Positions 46,139-54,446 of a stretch of DNA of 64,000 nucleotides are shown here, in pieces. Position 1 is the first letter of the stretch. Each line of letters begins with the position of its first letter. The DNA is taken from the NCBI RefSeq assembly GCF_000718015.1, contig NZ_JODY01000026.1, positions 24,979 through 88,978 of the forward strand, given 5' to 3'. The notes below the pieces were generated by a model. The model did not search any database. It was not told the origin of the DNA and saw only the letters and a program-made list of their open reading frames with translations. Both the position numbers and the translations under genes were made by a program. The DNA is from Streptomyces catenulae (GTDB lineage: Bacteria; Actinomycetota; Actinomycetes; Streptomycetales; Streptomycetaceae).

Positions 46139-46336
46139 ATGCCTCTCATCCAGGTGCAGCAGACCCCCGGGAAGACCGCCGCGCAGAAGGCCGAACTGGT
46201 CCGCGCGCTGACCGACGCGTACGTGGACGCCACCGGCGGCAGGCGGGAGAGCGTCTGGGTCACGGTGCAGGAGATCCCCGCCGACAGCTGGTCGATCGCC
46301 GGGGAGACGCTGGCGGCACGGGCAGCCGCCCGCTGA
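46139..46336 (+). CDS. 4-oxalocrotonate tautomerase-like protein
   Basis: 65-residue tautomerase-superfamily protein with the catalytic Pro directly after the start Met (MPLIQVQQTPGKT). ATG 46139 follows CAGGAG. It could interconvert 2-hydroxymuconate and 4-oxalocrotonate, a step missing from the meta-cleavage operon at 56.9 kb, but the genes are 10 kb apart. Many such paralogues have other jobs. Confidence 0.85.
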   Translation: MPLIQVQQTPGKTAAQKAELVRALTDAYVDATGGRRESVWVTVQEIPADSWSIAGETLAARAAAR

Positions 46337-46494
46337 CGGTCCCGCACCGGCGGGCCCCGGGCGGCACAGGGGACCGCCCGGGGCCCGATCGCCGGGGCCC
46401 GATCGCCCCGGGGCGCGCCGCCACCACGTCACCCCCGGGGCACGCCCCCACCGCACCACCCCGGGCACGCCCCCTCCGTACCCAGGAAGGCCCC

Positions 46495-47774
46495 ATGCAC
46501 CCCGCCGCCCGCACGGCATCCACCACGGCACCCGCCACCGCCGTCAGACCGCATCCCACCCCGGGACCGGCGCCCCGCCGCGCCTCCCGCGGCCTTCTCC
46601 TCGCCGTCCTCTGTGCGTTGAACGCCGGTGGCCTGTTCGCCTCGGACATCAATCTGCCGGGCGTCCCGGCCACCGCGGCGGCGTTCCACACGCCGGTCGC
46701 CTCCGTGCAGTGGACGTTCGGCGCGTTCATGATCGGCATCGCCGTCTCGCAGGCGGTGTACGGGCCGCTCTCCGACGCGTACGGGCGCAAACCGGTCATC
46801 CTCCTCGGGCTCGGCGTCTTCACCGTCGCCTCCGTGGGGTGCGCGGTGGCGCCCACCGTCGAGGTGTTCGGCGCGGGGCGGCTGCTCCAGGCGCTGGGCG
46901 CGGGCGCCGGGATGGTGCTCGGCCGGGCGGTGATCAGCGACCTCCACGAGGCGACGGAGGCGGCCCGGATGTTCGCGACGGTGATGCCGGTCGTGGGCGT
47001 CTCCCCGTCCGTCGCCCCGCTGATCGGCGGCTATCTGACCACGTACGTCTCGTGGCGCGCGCCGTTCGCGGTGACCGCGGCGCTCGGGCTCGCCACGCTC
47101 GCGGTGATGGCCACCGCGATCCCCGAGAGCCTGCCGCCGGAGTGCCGCAGCCGCCACCTCGCCGCCACGCTCCGCGGCTACCCGCGGCTGCTGGCCCGGC
47201 CGCGGTTCTGGGCGTACACCCTCAACCTCGCGGTGGCGTACGGCGGTTACTTCGGCTACCTCGCCGCCTCCCCGCTGGTCTTCGCCCGCCTCGGACTGGC
47301 CACCGAGACCACCAGCTACTGCTACGTCACCGTCTCGCTGGCGTACGTCGCCGGGAACCTCACCTCGCGCGCCCTGGTCCGCCGCCGCCCGGTGGACCGG
47401 CTGCTCCGGTACGGGCACGCCTTCTTCTGCGGCGGGCGCTGCTGATGCTGGCCCTCGGGCTGAGCGGCGCGGGCGCGCCCTGGGGGCTGCTGGTGCTGGT
47501 GTTCATGCCGGTGATGACGTTCGGCAACGGGTTCCTGCTGCCGCTGTCGACGAGCGCAGGCGTGACGTCGTTCCGGGAGACGGCCGGTTCCGCGTCCGGC
47601 CTGATGGGCGCGGTCCAACTGCTCGGCGCCTCCCTGGGGATCTACGTCACCAGCCGCCTCCCCGCCGGTGATCTCGCCGCGCTGGGCTGGTTCGTGACGG
47701 GCGCGGCGGGCGTCGGCGCCCTCGCCTTCGCGCTCCTCCTACGGGCGGCGAACCGGGGCGGCACCCCCCGCTGA
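46495..47774 (+). pseudogene. Bcr/CflA-type MFS drug transporter, frameshifted
   Basis: The first 316 codons in one frame encode eight or nine helices of a drug:H+ antiporter (SDINLPGVPATAAAFH, then SDAYGRKPVIL). The frame then ends at TGA 47443-47445, and the rest (ALLMLALGLSG to the C terminus at 47774) continues in another frame. One missing base in the GC run near 47431-47440 restores a protein of about 427 residues, normal for the family. It may be a real mutation or a sequencing error. ATG 46495 with AGGAAGG upstream. Confidence 0.82.
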
Positions 47775-47911
47775 CTGGCCCCTCGGACGCCGCCCGGACC
47801 CGCTGTGCGACGCTCATCCGGATCCGCGCCCGTCCGGGAGGCGCGGCACAGGGGACCGGCGTACGGGCGCAGCCACCGCCCGCGGCGCGTCCGGCGGAGG
47901 GGCGGGACGGC

Positions 47912-48973
47912 GTGGAGCTGCGGCAGATCCGGTACTTCGTCGCGGTCGCCGAGGAACTGCACTTCGGGCGGGCGGCCGCCCGGCTGCACATCGGCCAGCC
48001 CGCGGTCAGCCAGCAGATACGCCGCCTGGAACGGGAGCTGGACCTCGCCCTCTTCGACCGTTCGGGCCGCACCGTGACGCTCACCCCCGCCGGACGGGAA
48101 CTGCTCCCGCGGGCCCACCGACTCCTCGCCGCCCAGGACGCGTTCACCGCCGGTGCGCGCCGTCTGGCCGCCCGAGAGGAGGCCGTCCTCCACGTCGGCA
48201 TCGGTACGGGCCTCGGGCGCCGCCTGGACGACTTCCTGGACGCGCTCCCCGGGCGGGGCGCCGGGACCCGCTTCGTGTTCCGCACCCTGGAGGCGCCGCG
48301 CCGCCTGGCGGAGGTCCGGGCGGGACGCCTGGACGCGGCGTTCCTCCGGGCGGCCCGGCCCGGTCCCCTCCCCGGGGGCGAGCCCCCTCCGCACCGGGAC
48401 GCGCACCCGCACCGGGACGCGCACCCGGGCGGCGTGCCGCACCCGGGCCCCGGGGCGGGGCCCGGCGACACCACCGCCCCCCGCCCCGAGGAACCCGCCC
48501 CCGACCTGCGCTTCCTCCCGCTCTGGGACGACCCGCTGCGGGTAGCCCTCCCCACCGCGCACCCCCTGGCCGTACGCACCCCGCTCCGGCTGTCGGACCT
48601 CGCCGCCCTGCCGCTGCGCATCGCCCCGCGCGAGATCAACCCGGTGCTCTTCGACGCCGTCCACACCGCCTGCCGTGCCGCCGGATTCGCCCCCGTCATG
48701 GGCCCGCCGTCGGTCCGCCTCCAGGACACCCTGGCCGACATCGGGGCGGGCGAGCCGGGCTGGACCCCGCTCTACCCGTCGGCGGCGGACGCGGTCGCCT
48801 CCCGCCGCGTCACCCTGCGCCCCCTGGACGGCGACCCGCTCACCCTGCGGATGTACCTCGCGGTCCGCGCCGCCACCGCCCCGGACCGCCTCGCCGCACT
48901 GACCGCCGCCAGCACCCGCCTGCGGACCCGTCCCGGGGGAGACGCCCCGGGCCCGACCCGGACAGAACCCTGA
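47912..48973 (+). CDS. LysR-family transcriptional regulator
   Basis: 353-residue regulator with a typical LysR N terminus ([28 protein letters not shown] by pattern, helix-turn-helix at about 18-40). A Pro/His-rich insertion about residues 155-195 includes an 18-bp direct repeat (48392-48409 and 48410-48427, coding HRDAHP twice) and may be a disordered loop. GTG 47912 with GGAGGGG upstream. It follows the broken MFS gene and may have controlled it. Confidence 0.85.
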   Translation: MELRQIRYFVAVAEELHFGRAAARLHIGQPAVSQQIRRLERELDLALFDRSGRTVTLTPAGRELLPRAHRLLAAQDAFTAGARRLAAREEAVLHVGIGTGLGRRLDDFLDALPGRGAGTRFVFRTLEAPRRLAEVRAGRLDAAFLRAARPGPLPGGEPPPHRDAHPHRDAHPGGVPHPGPGAGPGDTTAPRPEEPAPDLRFLPLWDDPLRVALPTAHPLAVRTPLRLSDLAALPLRIAPREINPVLFDAVHTACRAAGFAPVMGPPSVRLQDTLADIGAGEPGWTPLYPSAADAVASRRVTLRPLDGDPLTLRMYLAVRAATAPDRLAALTAASTRLRTRPGGDAPGPTRTEP

Positions 48974-49025
48974 ATGCTCGAAAAATCATTCGGCAGTCAC
49001 GCAACGACATGGTTCTGTTGTGGGC

Positions 49026-49757
49026 GTGGCGAAACTCAATCAGATCATCGCGGTCGAGAAGGGCGTCAAGTCCAAGTCCCAGCAGGACCTGACGGCCGCC
49101 CAGCACGGCCTCCAGAAGCCCGCGTTGCTCTCCGGCATCGCGCGTACGTACCGGCCCAAGGACGAGGAGGGCGAGCAGCTGCCGCCCGAGTCCACCCGGG
49201 TGCAGATACAGGCCGAAGACGTCCTGCGGTCCACGGCCACCACCCTGACCAGGCTCTTCGATGTGACCGCCACCAAGGACTGGGCCAACTGCACCGCCCG
49301 CGCCGATGTGACGGTCGACGGCCGCCCGCTCCTGACCCAGGTGCCGGTGGCGTACCTGCTCTTCCTGGAGAAGCAGCTCGGCGACCTCGCCGCCTTCGTC
49401 CGCAAGCTGCCGGTGCTCGACGCATCGGAGTCCTGGGTGCAGGACCCGTCCACCGACGCCTGGAAGACCGAGCCGGTCCGCACCGTCCGTACGAAGAAGG
49501 TGCCCCGAAACCACGTCAAGGCGGAGGCGACGGAGAAGCACCCGGCGCAGGTCGACGTGTACTACGAGGACATACCCGTCGGGTACTGGACGACCATGAA
49601 GTTCTCCGGCGCGCTCCCCGCCCGCCGGGTCAACGAACTCCTCGACCGCGTCGAGAAGCTGCAGACCGCCGTGAAGTTCGCCCGTGAGGAGGCGAACGGC
49701 GCAGAGGTGACCGACCAGAGGGTGGGTGACGCCGTCTTCGGCTACCTCTTCGGGTAG
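49026..49757 (+). CDS. Conserved protein of unknown function (DUF7873-like)
   Basis: 243-residue soluble protein starting AKLNQIIAVEKG. No membrane segment or enzyme motif is seen. It is rich in charged residues, with conserved-looking segments such as GISRTY-like SGIARTYRPKDEEGE and KVPRNHVKAEATEKHP. From memory it matches a family widespread in actinomycetes (DUF7873). GTG 49026 is preferred over GTG 49020 because the family begins near this point. It is followed by a terminator and by two permuted tRNA-like modules; an RNA-related job is possible but not shown. Confidence 0.7.
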   Translation: MAKLNQIIAVEKGVKSKSQQDLTAAQHGLQKPALLSGIARTYRPKDEEGEQLPPESTRVQIQAEDVLRSTATTLTRLFDVTATKDWANCTARADVTVDGRPLLTQVPVAYLLFLEKQLGDLAAFVRKLPVLDASESWVQDPSTDAWKTEPVRTVRTKKVPRNHVKAEATEKHPAQVDVYYEDIPVGYWTTMKFSGALPARRVNELLDRVEKLQTAVKFAREEANGAEVTDQRVGDAVFGYLFG

Positions 49758-49768
49758 CCCCATCAACT

Positions 49769-49794
49769 CCCCGGACGCCGCAGCGCGTCCGGGG
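49769..49794 (+). terminator. Terminator after the DUF7873-like gene
   Basis: Perfect 10-bp stem CCCCGGACGC/GCGTCCGGGG with a 6-nt loop, 11 nt after the stop codon. The RNA modules lie beyond it. Confidence 0.65.
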
Positions 49795-49837
49795 TGCGCG
49801 AGGAGCGCAAGCTGAAACTGAGGCTTGTCGTGACGGA

Positions 49838-49915
49838 CGCGGTGGTCAGTGGAGGTTCGAGTCCTCCCCGCGGCACTTCGGGCCGCGGTGGCCCAACGGG
49901 CAGAGGCACACCGCG
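49838..49915 (+). ncRNA. Permuted tRNA-like RNA module 1
   Basis: tRNA parts appear in swapped order. CGCGGTG (49838-49844) would be the 3' strand of an anticodon-type stem. The T-arm follows: GGAGG (49851-49855), loop TTCGAGT, CCTCC (49863-49867). The 3' acceptor strand CCGCGGC (49868-49874) is joined by a 7-nt loop ACTTCGG to the 5' strand GCCGCGG (49882-49888). Then TG and a D-arm GCCCAACGGGCAGAGGC (49891-49907) with the GG of D-loops, and CACCGCG (49909-49915), which pairs with the first element over 7 bp. All stems are perfect apart from the usual 13-22 mismatch. Resembles permuted tRNA genes and the tRNA-mimic part of bacterial Y RNAs (YrlA). Confidence 0.78.
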
Positions 49916-49985
49916 ATCAATCTCAGACTCTTGCTCCAGACTCAGCATGCGCCGCCGTTCGCCGGAACGACCGGGCCGGGCCCGT

Positions 49986-50064
49986 GTCGTCGGATGCCGG
50001 TTCAAGTCCGGCCCGTGCAGCCACTTTTCCGATGCGCGGTAGTTCAAAGGCAGAACACGACGAC
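49986..50064 (+). ncRNA. Permuted tRNA-like RNA module 2, with CCA
   Basis: Same layout as module 1. GTCGTCG (49986-49992) pairs with CGACGAC (50058-50064). T-arm GCCGG, TTCAAGT, CCGGC (49996-50012). The 3' acceptor strand CCGTGCA (50013-50019) is followed by G and CCA (50021-50023), then the linker CTTTTCCGA and the 5' strand TGCGCGG (50033-50039), pairing 7 bp with one G-U. TA and a perfect D-arm GTTC-AAAGGCA-GAAC (50042-50056) follow. The two modules differ in every stem but keep all pairings, which is covariation within one locus. No U33-type anticodon loop can be drawn. Confidence 0.8.
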
Positions 50065-50119
50065 CTCAGCATGACCCGCGCTCTTCACCGCGCCGGCAAC
50101 CACACAGGGCGGCACCACG

Positions 50120-50150
50120 GGGCCCGGGGGCAGGCTACGCCCCCGGGCCC
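50120..50150 (+). terminator. Hairpin after the tRNA-like modules
   Basis: Perfect 12-bp stem GGGCCCGGGGGC/GCCCCCGGGCCC with a 7-nt loop. It likely ends the transcript carrying both RNA modules. Confidence 0.6.
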
Positions 50151-50523
50151 GCCGCCGCTCCCGACCCGGCGCACCCCCGATCCGCACCCCCGATCCCCTC
50201 CCCGTACGCCTCCGAGCGGCGCAACCACCCGCCCGTACGCCCCGATCCGCACCTCACGGACCGTGATCACCCGAGGTTGAATCCGCAACCACCAAACGGG
50301 CGGAAGCGGGCCCCCGCCCCGGCCCGACGGTCGCCCCCGCCGCCGAAACGGGCAGGTCAACCGCGACGCGACGGTCCACCTCACGTGGAAGATCCGGCGA
50401 ACCCCTGATGCCCAGGAGAGACCGTCCGTTCACTCCCCGCGAGCAACCCCACAGGCCCCACCCGTCACGTACACAACTTCTCCACCCCTTTTCAGCTCGT
50501 TACGGGGCTATGACATAACGGGC

Positions 50524-50554
50524 TTGACGGTCGGTGTCCGCACACAAGTAGGTT
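50524..50554 (+). promoter_or_regulatory. Promoter region of the D,D-carboxypeptidase gene
   Basis: TTGACG (50524-50529) and TAGGTT (50549-50554) with a 19-bp spacer. A short inverted repeat TCGGT/ACCGA spans 50554-50567. The rest of the gene-free stretch 50151-50614 shows nothing I can name. Confidence 0.45.
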
Positions 50555-50614
50555 CGGTATAAACCGAGTTACCACGAGCTACCGGCGTTCACGCGCCGGG
50601 AGAAAGGGATACCC

Positions 50615-51613
50615 ATGGGTTCCCACGCCCGCCCGAACCGGATACACCGCACCGGGGTCCGGATCGCGATGGTCGCGATGGTCGGCGCCGCCCTGCCGAT
50701 CACCGCCAGCGGCCTCGCCCAGGCCGCCACCCCCGGTGCCACGCACTCCGTCGACGACCAGCAGGACACGCACCGCCAGCAGGCCGCGCAGCAGCCCGCC
50801 GCCGACGCCCAGGACCTCAAGTCCCAGGACGCGCCCCAGGTCAAGGCCGAACACGCCTTCCTCCTCGATGCCCGCGACGGCAGCCAGGAGCGCGAGATGT
50901 GGGCCGGTGCCAAGGCCGACGAGAGCGTGTCGATGGCCAGCACCACCAAGATCATGACGGCGCTCGTGGTGCTCAAGCACCCCGAGTGGCTGGACCACGG
51001 CATCCAGGTCAAGCAGGAGTACCGGGACTACGTCCAGAAGGTCGGCGCCAGCACCGCCGACCTCCAGACCGGTGACACGCTCACCGTCCGCCAGCTGCTG
51101 CACGCCATGCTGATCCCGTCCGGCGCGGACGCCGCGCGCGCCCTCGCCGACCACTACGGCCAGGGCGACACCACGGACGCGCGGATCGCCGACTTCGTCC
51201 GCCAGATGAACGACGAGGCGCAGCAGCTCGGCCTGAAGGGCACGCACTTCGACACGTACGACGGCATCTCGAACGGCAACAACCACAGCACCGCCCGCGA
51301 TCTGGCCAAGCTCGGCCAGCGCGCGATGCTGCAGCCGGTCTTCGCCGAGGTCGTCAAGAACAAGCAGTTCAAGACCGAGGCACCGGCGGCCAACGGCCAC
51401 ACCCGTTACTACACCTGGAACAACACCAACCAGCTGCTGAGCAGCTACGACGGTGCCCTCGGCATCAAGACCGGCAGCGGCCCCGAGAGCGGCTACGCCC
51501 TCGTCTTCGCCGCCGAGCGCGACAACCGCACCCTCGTCGGCGCGATCCTCCAGGACGACCAGGGCCGCTTCGACGACGCGACCAAGATCCTCGACTGGGG
51601 CTTCGCCCACTGA
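50615..51613 (+). CDS. D-alanyl-D-alanine carboxypeptidase, S11 family
   Basis: 332-residue exported penicillin-binding protein that trims peptidoglycan pentapeptides. A signal peptide (about residues 1-38, ending AQAAT) is followed by a Gln/Asp-rich linker. The nucleophile motif SxxK reads STTK in SMASTTKIM and KTG is in GIKTGSG. The SxN motif position reads PSGAD, with Ala in place of Asn, a variation seen in a Streptomyces group. ATG 50615 with AAAGGG upstream. A nested terminator follows. Confidence 0.9.
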   Translation: MGSHARPNRIHRTGVRIAMVAMVGAALPITASGLAQAATPGATHSVDDQQDTHRQQAAQQPAADAQDLKSQDAPQVKAEHAFLLDARDGSQEREMWAGAKADESVSMASTTKIMTALVVLKHPEWLDHGIQVKQEYRDYVQKVGASTADLQTGDTLTVRQLLHAMLIPSGADAARALADHYGQGDTTDARIADFVRQMNDEAQQLGLKGTHFDTYDGISNGNNHSTARDLAKLGQRAMLQPVFAEVVKNKQFKTEAPAANGHTRYYTWNNTNQLLSSYDGALGIKTGSGPESGYALVFAAERDNRTLVGAILQDDQGRFDDATKILDWGFAH

Positions 51614-51636
51614 CCCCACCCCACCGGTAGCGCCCC

Positions 51637-51712
51637 CCCCCGGACGCCACCCCGGCCCCCCGCCCCATCCCCGCCCCCACGGCGGATGGGCGGGGGTTTC
51701 GGCGTCCGGGGG
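51637..51712. terminator. Nested terminator between the carboxypeptidase and Nudix genes
   Basis: Outer arms CCCCCGGACGCC (51637-51648) and GGCGTCCGGGGG (51701-51712) are perfect complements. An inner stem (CCCCGCCCCATCC with GGATGGGCGGGG) has one bulge and is followed by GTTTC. Confidence 0.65.
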
Positions 51713-51744
51713 CCGAAGGGAGCGTCCGGAGTGGCCCGGCGCGA

Positions 51745-52185
51745 TCACCAGCCGGACAGCGACACCTGTGGCCCACCGGCCAGATAGCGGCGGAGTGCGC
51801 TCGCTGTGGTACCCACGAAGTTGTCAGGGACCCTGCCGGTTTCGACCCACCGCACCTGGGCGTGCTTGTCCGGCTCACGGTTCTCGGGCTCGCCGGACCA
51901 GTGGTGGGCCACGAACACGACCGTGAGGAACCCGTTGGGCGCCTCCACACCCCTGGCGCAGTGAATGACGTGCGCGACTTCGAGCAATTCCGGCTCCACG
52001 ACGAGCCCGGTCTCCTCGTACAGCTCACGAACAGCCGTCTCCGTAATGGCTTCGCCGGGTTCACTCTTCCCGACGGGAAGGTCCCACATCCCTTGCGCGA
52101 ACTTGGCGTTCTCACCCCGCTGGAGAAGAACGACGCGGTCGGTCTCCCGATCGTGGACGATGACGGCGGCTACGAGCAGCGTCAT
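51745..52185 (-). CDS. Nudix hydrolase
   Basis: 146-residue Nudix-fold pyrophosphatase. The Nudix box is complete: Gly at the start of GKSEPGE, then REL and EETGL with the metal-binding glutamates. Members hydrolyse nucleoside diphosphates linked to another group. ATG 52185. Convergent with the carboxypeptidase gene. Substrate not predictable. Confidence 0.9.
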   Translation of the reverse strand: MTLLVAAVIVHDRETDRVVLLQRGENAKFAQGMWDLPVGKSEPGEAITETAVRELYEETGLVVEPELLEVAHVIHCARGVEAPNGFLTVVFVAHHWSGEPENREPDKHAQVRWVETGRVPDNFVGTTASALRRYLAGGPQVSLSGW

Positions 52186-52262
52186 GGGGACCTTTCGTCA
52201 GCGGCGGGGAGCGGGTCGGCGCAGGGACTCCGCCCCCGCCCGGTACCCGCTCCTGCGATACC

Positions 52263-52487
52263 TCAACAGGCGACGAGGTCGTCGTTCTTGACGCCCCGGA
52301 CGAACGCGGCCCAGCCGTCCACCGGGATGAGCAGCGCGGGTCCGTGGGGGTTCTTGGAGTCGCGGACGGGAACGGCGGTGGGGTGGCCGTCGTGGATTTC
52401 GACGCAGCTGGCGCCCTGGTTGTCGCTGTAGGAGGACTTGCGCCAGCCGGTGGTGAACATGGCCTGCGGGGGCAGCTGATGGGTCAT
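52263..52487 (-). CDS. DUF397 protein
   Basis: 74-residue DUF397 protein with the family signature GWRKSSYSDNQGASCVEI and DSKNPHGPALLIP. Such small proteins act with DUF5753-type helix-turn-helix regulators, as with BldB/WhiJ-type pairs in Streptomyces. Same strand as the regulator at 52843, one of two near-identical copies here. ATG 52487. Confidence 0.9.
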   Translation of the reverse strand: MTHQLPPQAMFTTGWRKSSYSDNQGASCVEIHDGHPTAVPVRDSKNPHGPALLIPVDGWAAFVRGVKNDDLVAC

Positions 52488-52631
52488 GGGACGGGCTCCT
52501 TCTGTCGATGTGCGTCGGCCGCTGTCACATCGTGGCGTCGGCCGAACGCAGGGAATTCCCGGCGCCCGAGGAGGGCCGGTCGGAGCGAGCGCCGGGGCTC
52601 AGACGAGGCTGTCCCCTGGGAAGTGCCGCCG

Positions 52632-52850
52632 TCAGGAGGGGAAGTCGCCGTTCTTGAGGCTTCCGATGAACGCTGCCCAGCCGTCCGCCGGGATGAGGAG
52701 CGCGGGTCCGTGGGGGTTCTTGGAGTCGCGGACGGGGACGCCGGTCGGGTCGCCATCGTGGATTTCGACGCACGTGCCCCCGTCGTTCCCGCTGTACGAA
52801 GACTTCCGCCATCCACTTGCGGCAGCTGTAGGGGCGGTGCGGTCATCCAT
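52632..52850 (-). CDS. DUF397 protein, second copy
   Basis: 72-residue paralogue of the protein at 52263, sharing GWRKSSYSGN, CVEIHDGDPT and DSKNPHGPALLIP. ATG 52850 overlaps the last 8 bp of the regulator gene, so it is translated with it. The downstream copy probably arose by duplication. Confidence 0.92.
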   Translation of the reverse strand: MDDRTAPTAAASGWRKSSYSGNDGGTCVEIHDGDPTGVPVRDSKNPHGPALLIPADGWAAFIGSLKNGDFPS

Positions 52851-53637
52851 GGCGCTCGTATTCCTCCGTGATTGCTTTCATGAGGGTGATCGACTCCTGC
52901 AAGGGCATGGCGTCGCCCATTGCGAGAGTGTATGAGCCCTGAAGGCGGTCCACCATGGCCGGTGAGTCGATGATCTTGCCGGTCTGCATGCCCTCCGTGT
53001 AAGCAGCGGGCGGTTGGTCCTCGAACCACATCATGGTCAGTACACCCTGCATGAGCGGATGGGCGCCCAGGTCGAAGGGGATGACGTGCACCCGGATCCT
53101 GCCGACCTCCGCGAGACGGACGACGTGCGCGATCTGTTCGGCCATGACCGAGGGGCCGCCGACCGGACGCCGGAGAACGGCCTCGTCAAGTAGGGCACAC
53201 ACTGCTGGCCGTACCGGGTTCGCGAGGATTTTTGCGCGTTCGAGGCGTGTGACGACGTAGCTGTCACATTCCTCGTCGCTCCATGGAGGGAAGGCGGTGC
53301 GCATGATCGCCCGTGCGTAGCCCGCGGTTTGGAGGATTCCCGGGATCATCGAGATGCCGAACTCGCGGATGACGGTTGCCTGTTTCTCCAGCTCACGGGC
53401 GGCTGCAAAGTGATCTGCGATGGCGGAGTCGTCCTCCGGCAGAAAACTGCTCAGCACGTCCCCCGTCCCGAGCGCCAGGTCCAGTCTCCGGGCGTCCTCA
53501 CGGGACGGAACCCGGCGCCCCGCCTCGATATGGGCGATGTGGGAACGGGTCATGATCGCGGTGTCTGCCAGTTCCTGTTGGGTCATGCCCGCTTCTTCGC
53601 GCTTGGTGCGCAGCCATTCCCCATAGATGTTGCTCAT
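52843..53637 (-). CDS. XRE-family helix-turn-helix regulator with DUF5753 domain
   Basis: 264-residue regulator. The N-terminal helix-turn-helix (residues 5-60: GMTQQELADTAIMTRSHIAHIE) is followed by a DUF5753 domain (about 80-255). ATG 53637 is preferred because GGGAG lies 6 nt upstream; a TTG two codons earlier is less likely. It forms the usual Streptomyces pair with DUF397 genes downstream. Targets unknown; family members influence development and antibiotic production. Confidence 0.9.
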   Translation of the reverse strand: MSNIYGEWLRTKREEAGMTQQELADTAIMTRSHIAHIEAGRRVPSREDARRLDLALGTGDVLSSFLPEDDSAIADHFAAARELEKQATVIREFGISMIPGILQTAGYARAIMRTAFPPWSDEECDSYVVTRLERAKILANPVRPAVCALLDEAVLRRPVGGPSVMAEQIAHVVRLAEVGRIRVHVIPFDLGAHPLMQGVLTMMWFEDQPPAAYTEGMQTGKIIDSPAMVDRLQGSYTLAMGDAMPLQESITLMKAITEEYERHG

Positions 53638-53804
53638 CGTCAACTCCCGTGTGACGGAGGGGGAGTCACCTCGAACCCCCTGGCCAGGGTAGCCCTCGTG
53701 GTCTCACGCTGTGAGGGAATCGCTACGCAGCGGAATCCGGCCGGGTTCCGTCCGGGCGGCGGGTGCCCATCGGCGTGGCGCTGAACTGACCAGGAGTTGA
53801 TGAC

Positions 53805-54122
53805 GTGTTGGAATCCCTCGTTCAGGTAGGGGAACGGGTGCTGCCGTGGGCGCCCCTCGTGCCCTTGGTCCCCCTCGCCGTCATGATGTGGTGGCCGTCA
53901 AGCGGGCGGCACCGGGTGGCGGGTGGGGCGCGGACGGCGGACCCGGCGGCGTTTCTCGTTCGGCCGATTCGGCCGCCGCGGTGCCGTCGCCTGGCGCCCG
54001 GCGAGGGGCTGCCGCCGGAGCTGGTGGCGTACGAACGGAAGCTGGCGGCAGAGGCCAAGTGGCGGGACACGGGGCGGCGGGTGCTGGTGTGCGCGGCGCG
54101 TAGCGGGCGGGCGGCGGTATGA
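53805..54122 (+). CDS. Hypothetical small basic protein
   Basis: 105-residue protein I do not recognise. It has one hydrophobic segment near residues 14-30 (LPWAPLVPLVPLAVMMWW) and an Arg-rich cytoplasmic part, so it may be anchored in the membrane. GTG 53805 with CAGGAG 8 nt upstream. Coupled to the next gene by an ATGA overlap. Pairs like this often sit divergent to XRE/DUF397 genes in Streptomyces. Confidence 0.65.
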   Translation: MLESLVQVGERVLPWAPLVPLVPLAVMMWWPSSGRHRVAGGARTADPAAFLVRPIRPPRCRRLAPGEGLPPELVAYERKLAAEAKWRDTGRRVLVCAARSGRAAV

Positions 54123-54394
54123 GGGGCGAGGTGGGGGCGCCGCGGCTGCTGCCGTGGGCGGGGGCCGAGGGGCAGCCCTGCTATCTGGTCGGGGACGGCA
54201 CCGGTCACGTCGCGCAGCTGGCCGACGAGATGGAGTCCGTACAGCTGGAGATGGCCGTTGACCTGCTGGCACACGTCGAACGCCTGGCGACCGAACGGCG
54301 GACCACACCCGAGCAGCTGCGCTATGCGGTCGCCCGCCTCGGGGAGTCCCTGCGGGAGGTGCACCGGATCGCGGTGAGCCGGGGGGCGGGGTAG
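54119..54394 (+). CDS. Hypothetical protein
   Basis: 91-residue acidic, mainly helical protein (LADEMESVQLEMAVDLLAHVERL). No known motif. ATG 54119 overlaps the stop of the preceding gene (ATGA), so the two are made together. Confidence 0.65.
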   Translation: MRGEVGAPRLLPWAGAEGQPCYLVGDGTGHVAQLADEMESVQLEMAVDLLAHVERLATERRTTPEQLRYAVARLGESLREVHRIAVSRGAG

Positions 54395-54446
54395 GGCCCG
54401 GGAAAACCGCTCGCCGTGCCGGTGCCCCCGCCCTACCGTCGCCGCC

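Noticed and set aside
49797..50110. Ordinary tRNA genes
   Set aside because: T-arm and D-arm sequences are real, but their order is swapped and no anticodon loop can be drawn, so standard tRNA genes do not fit.
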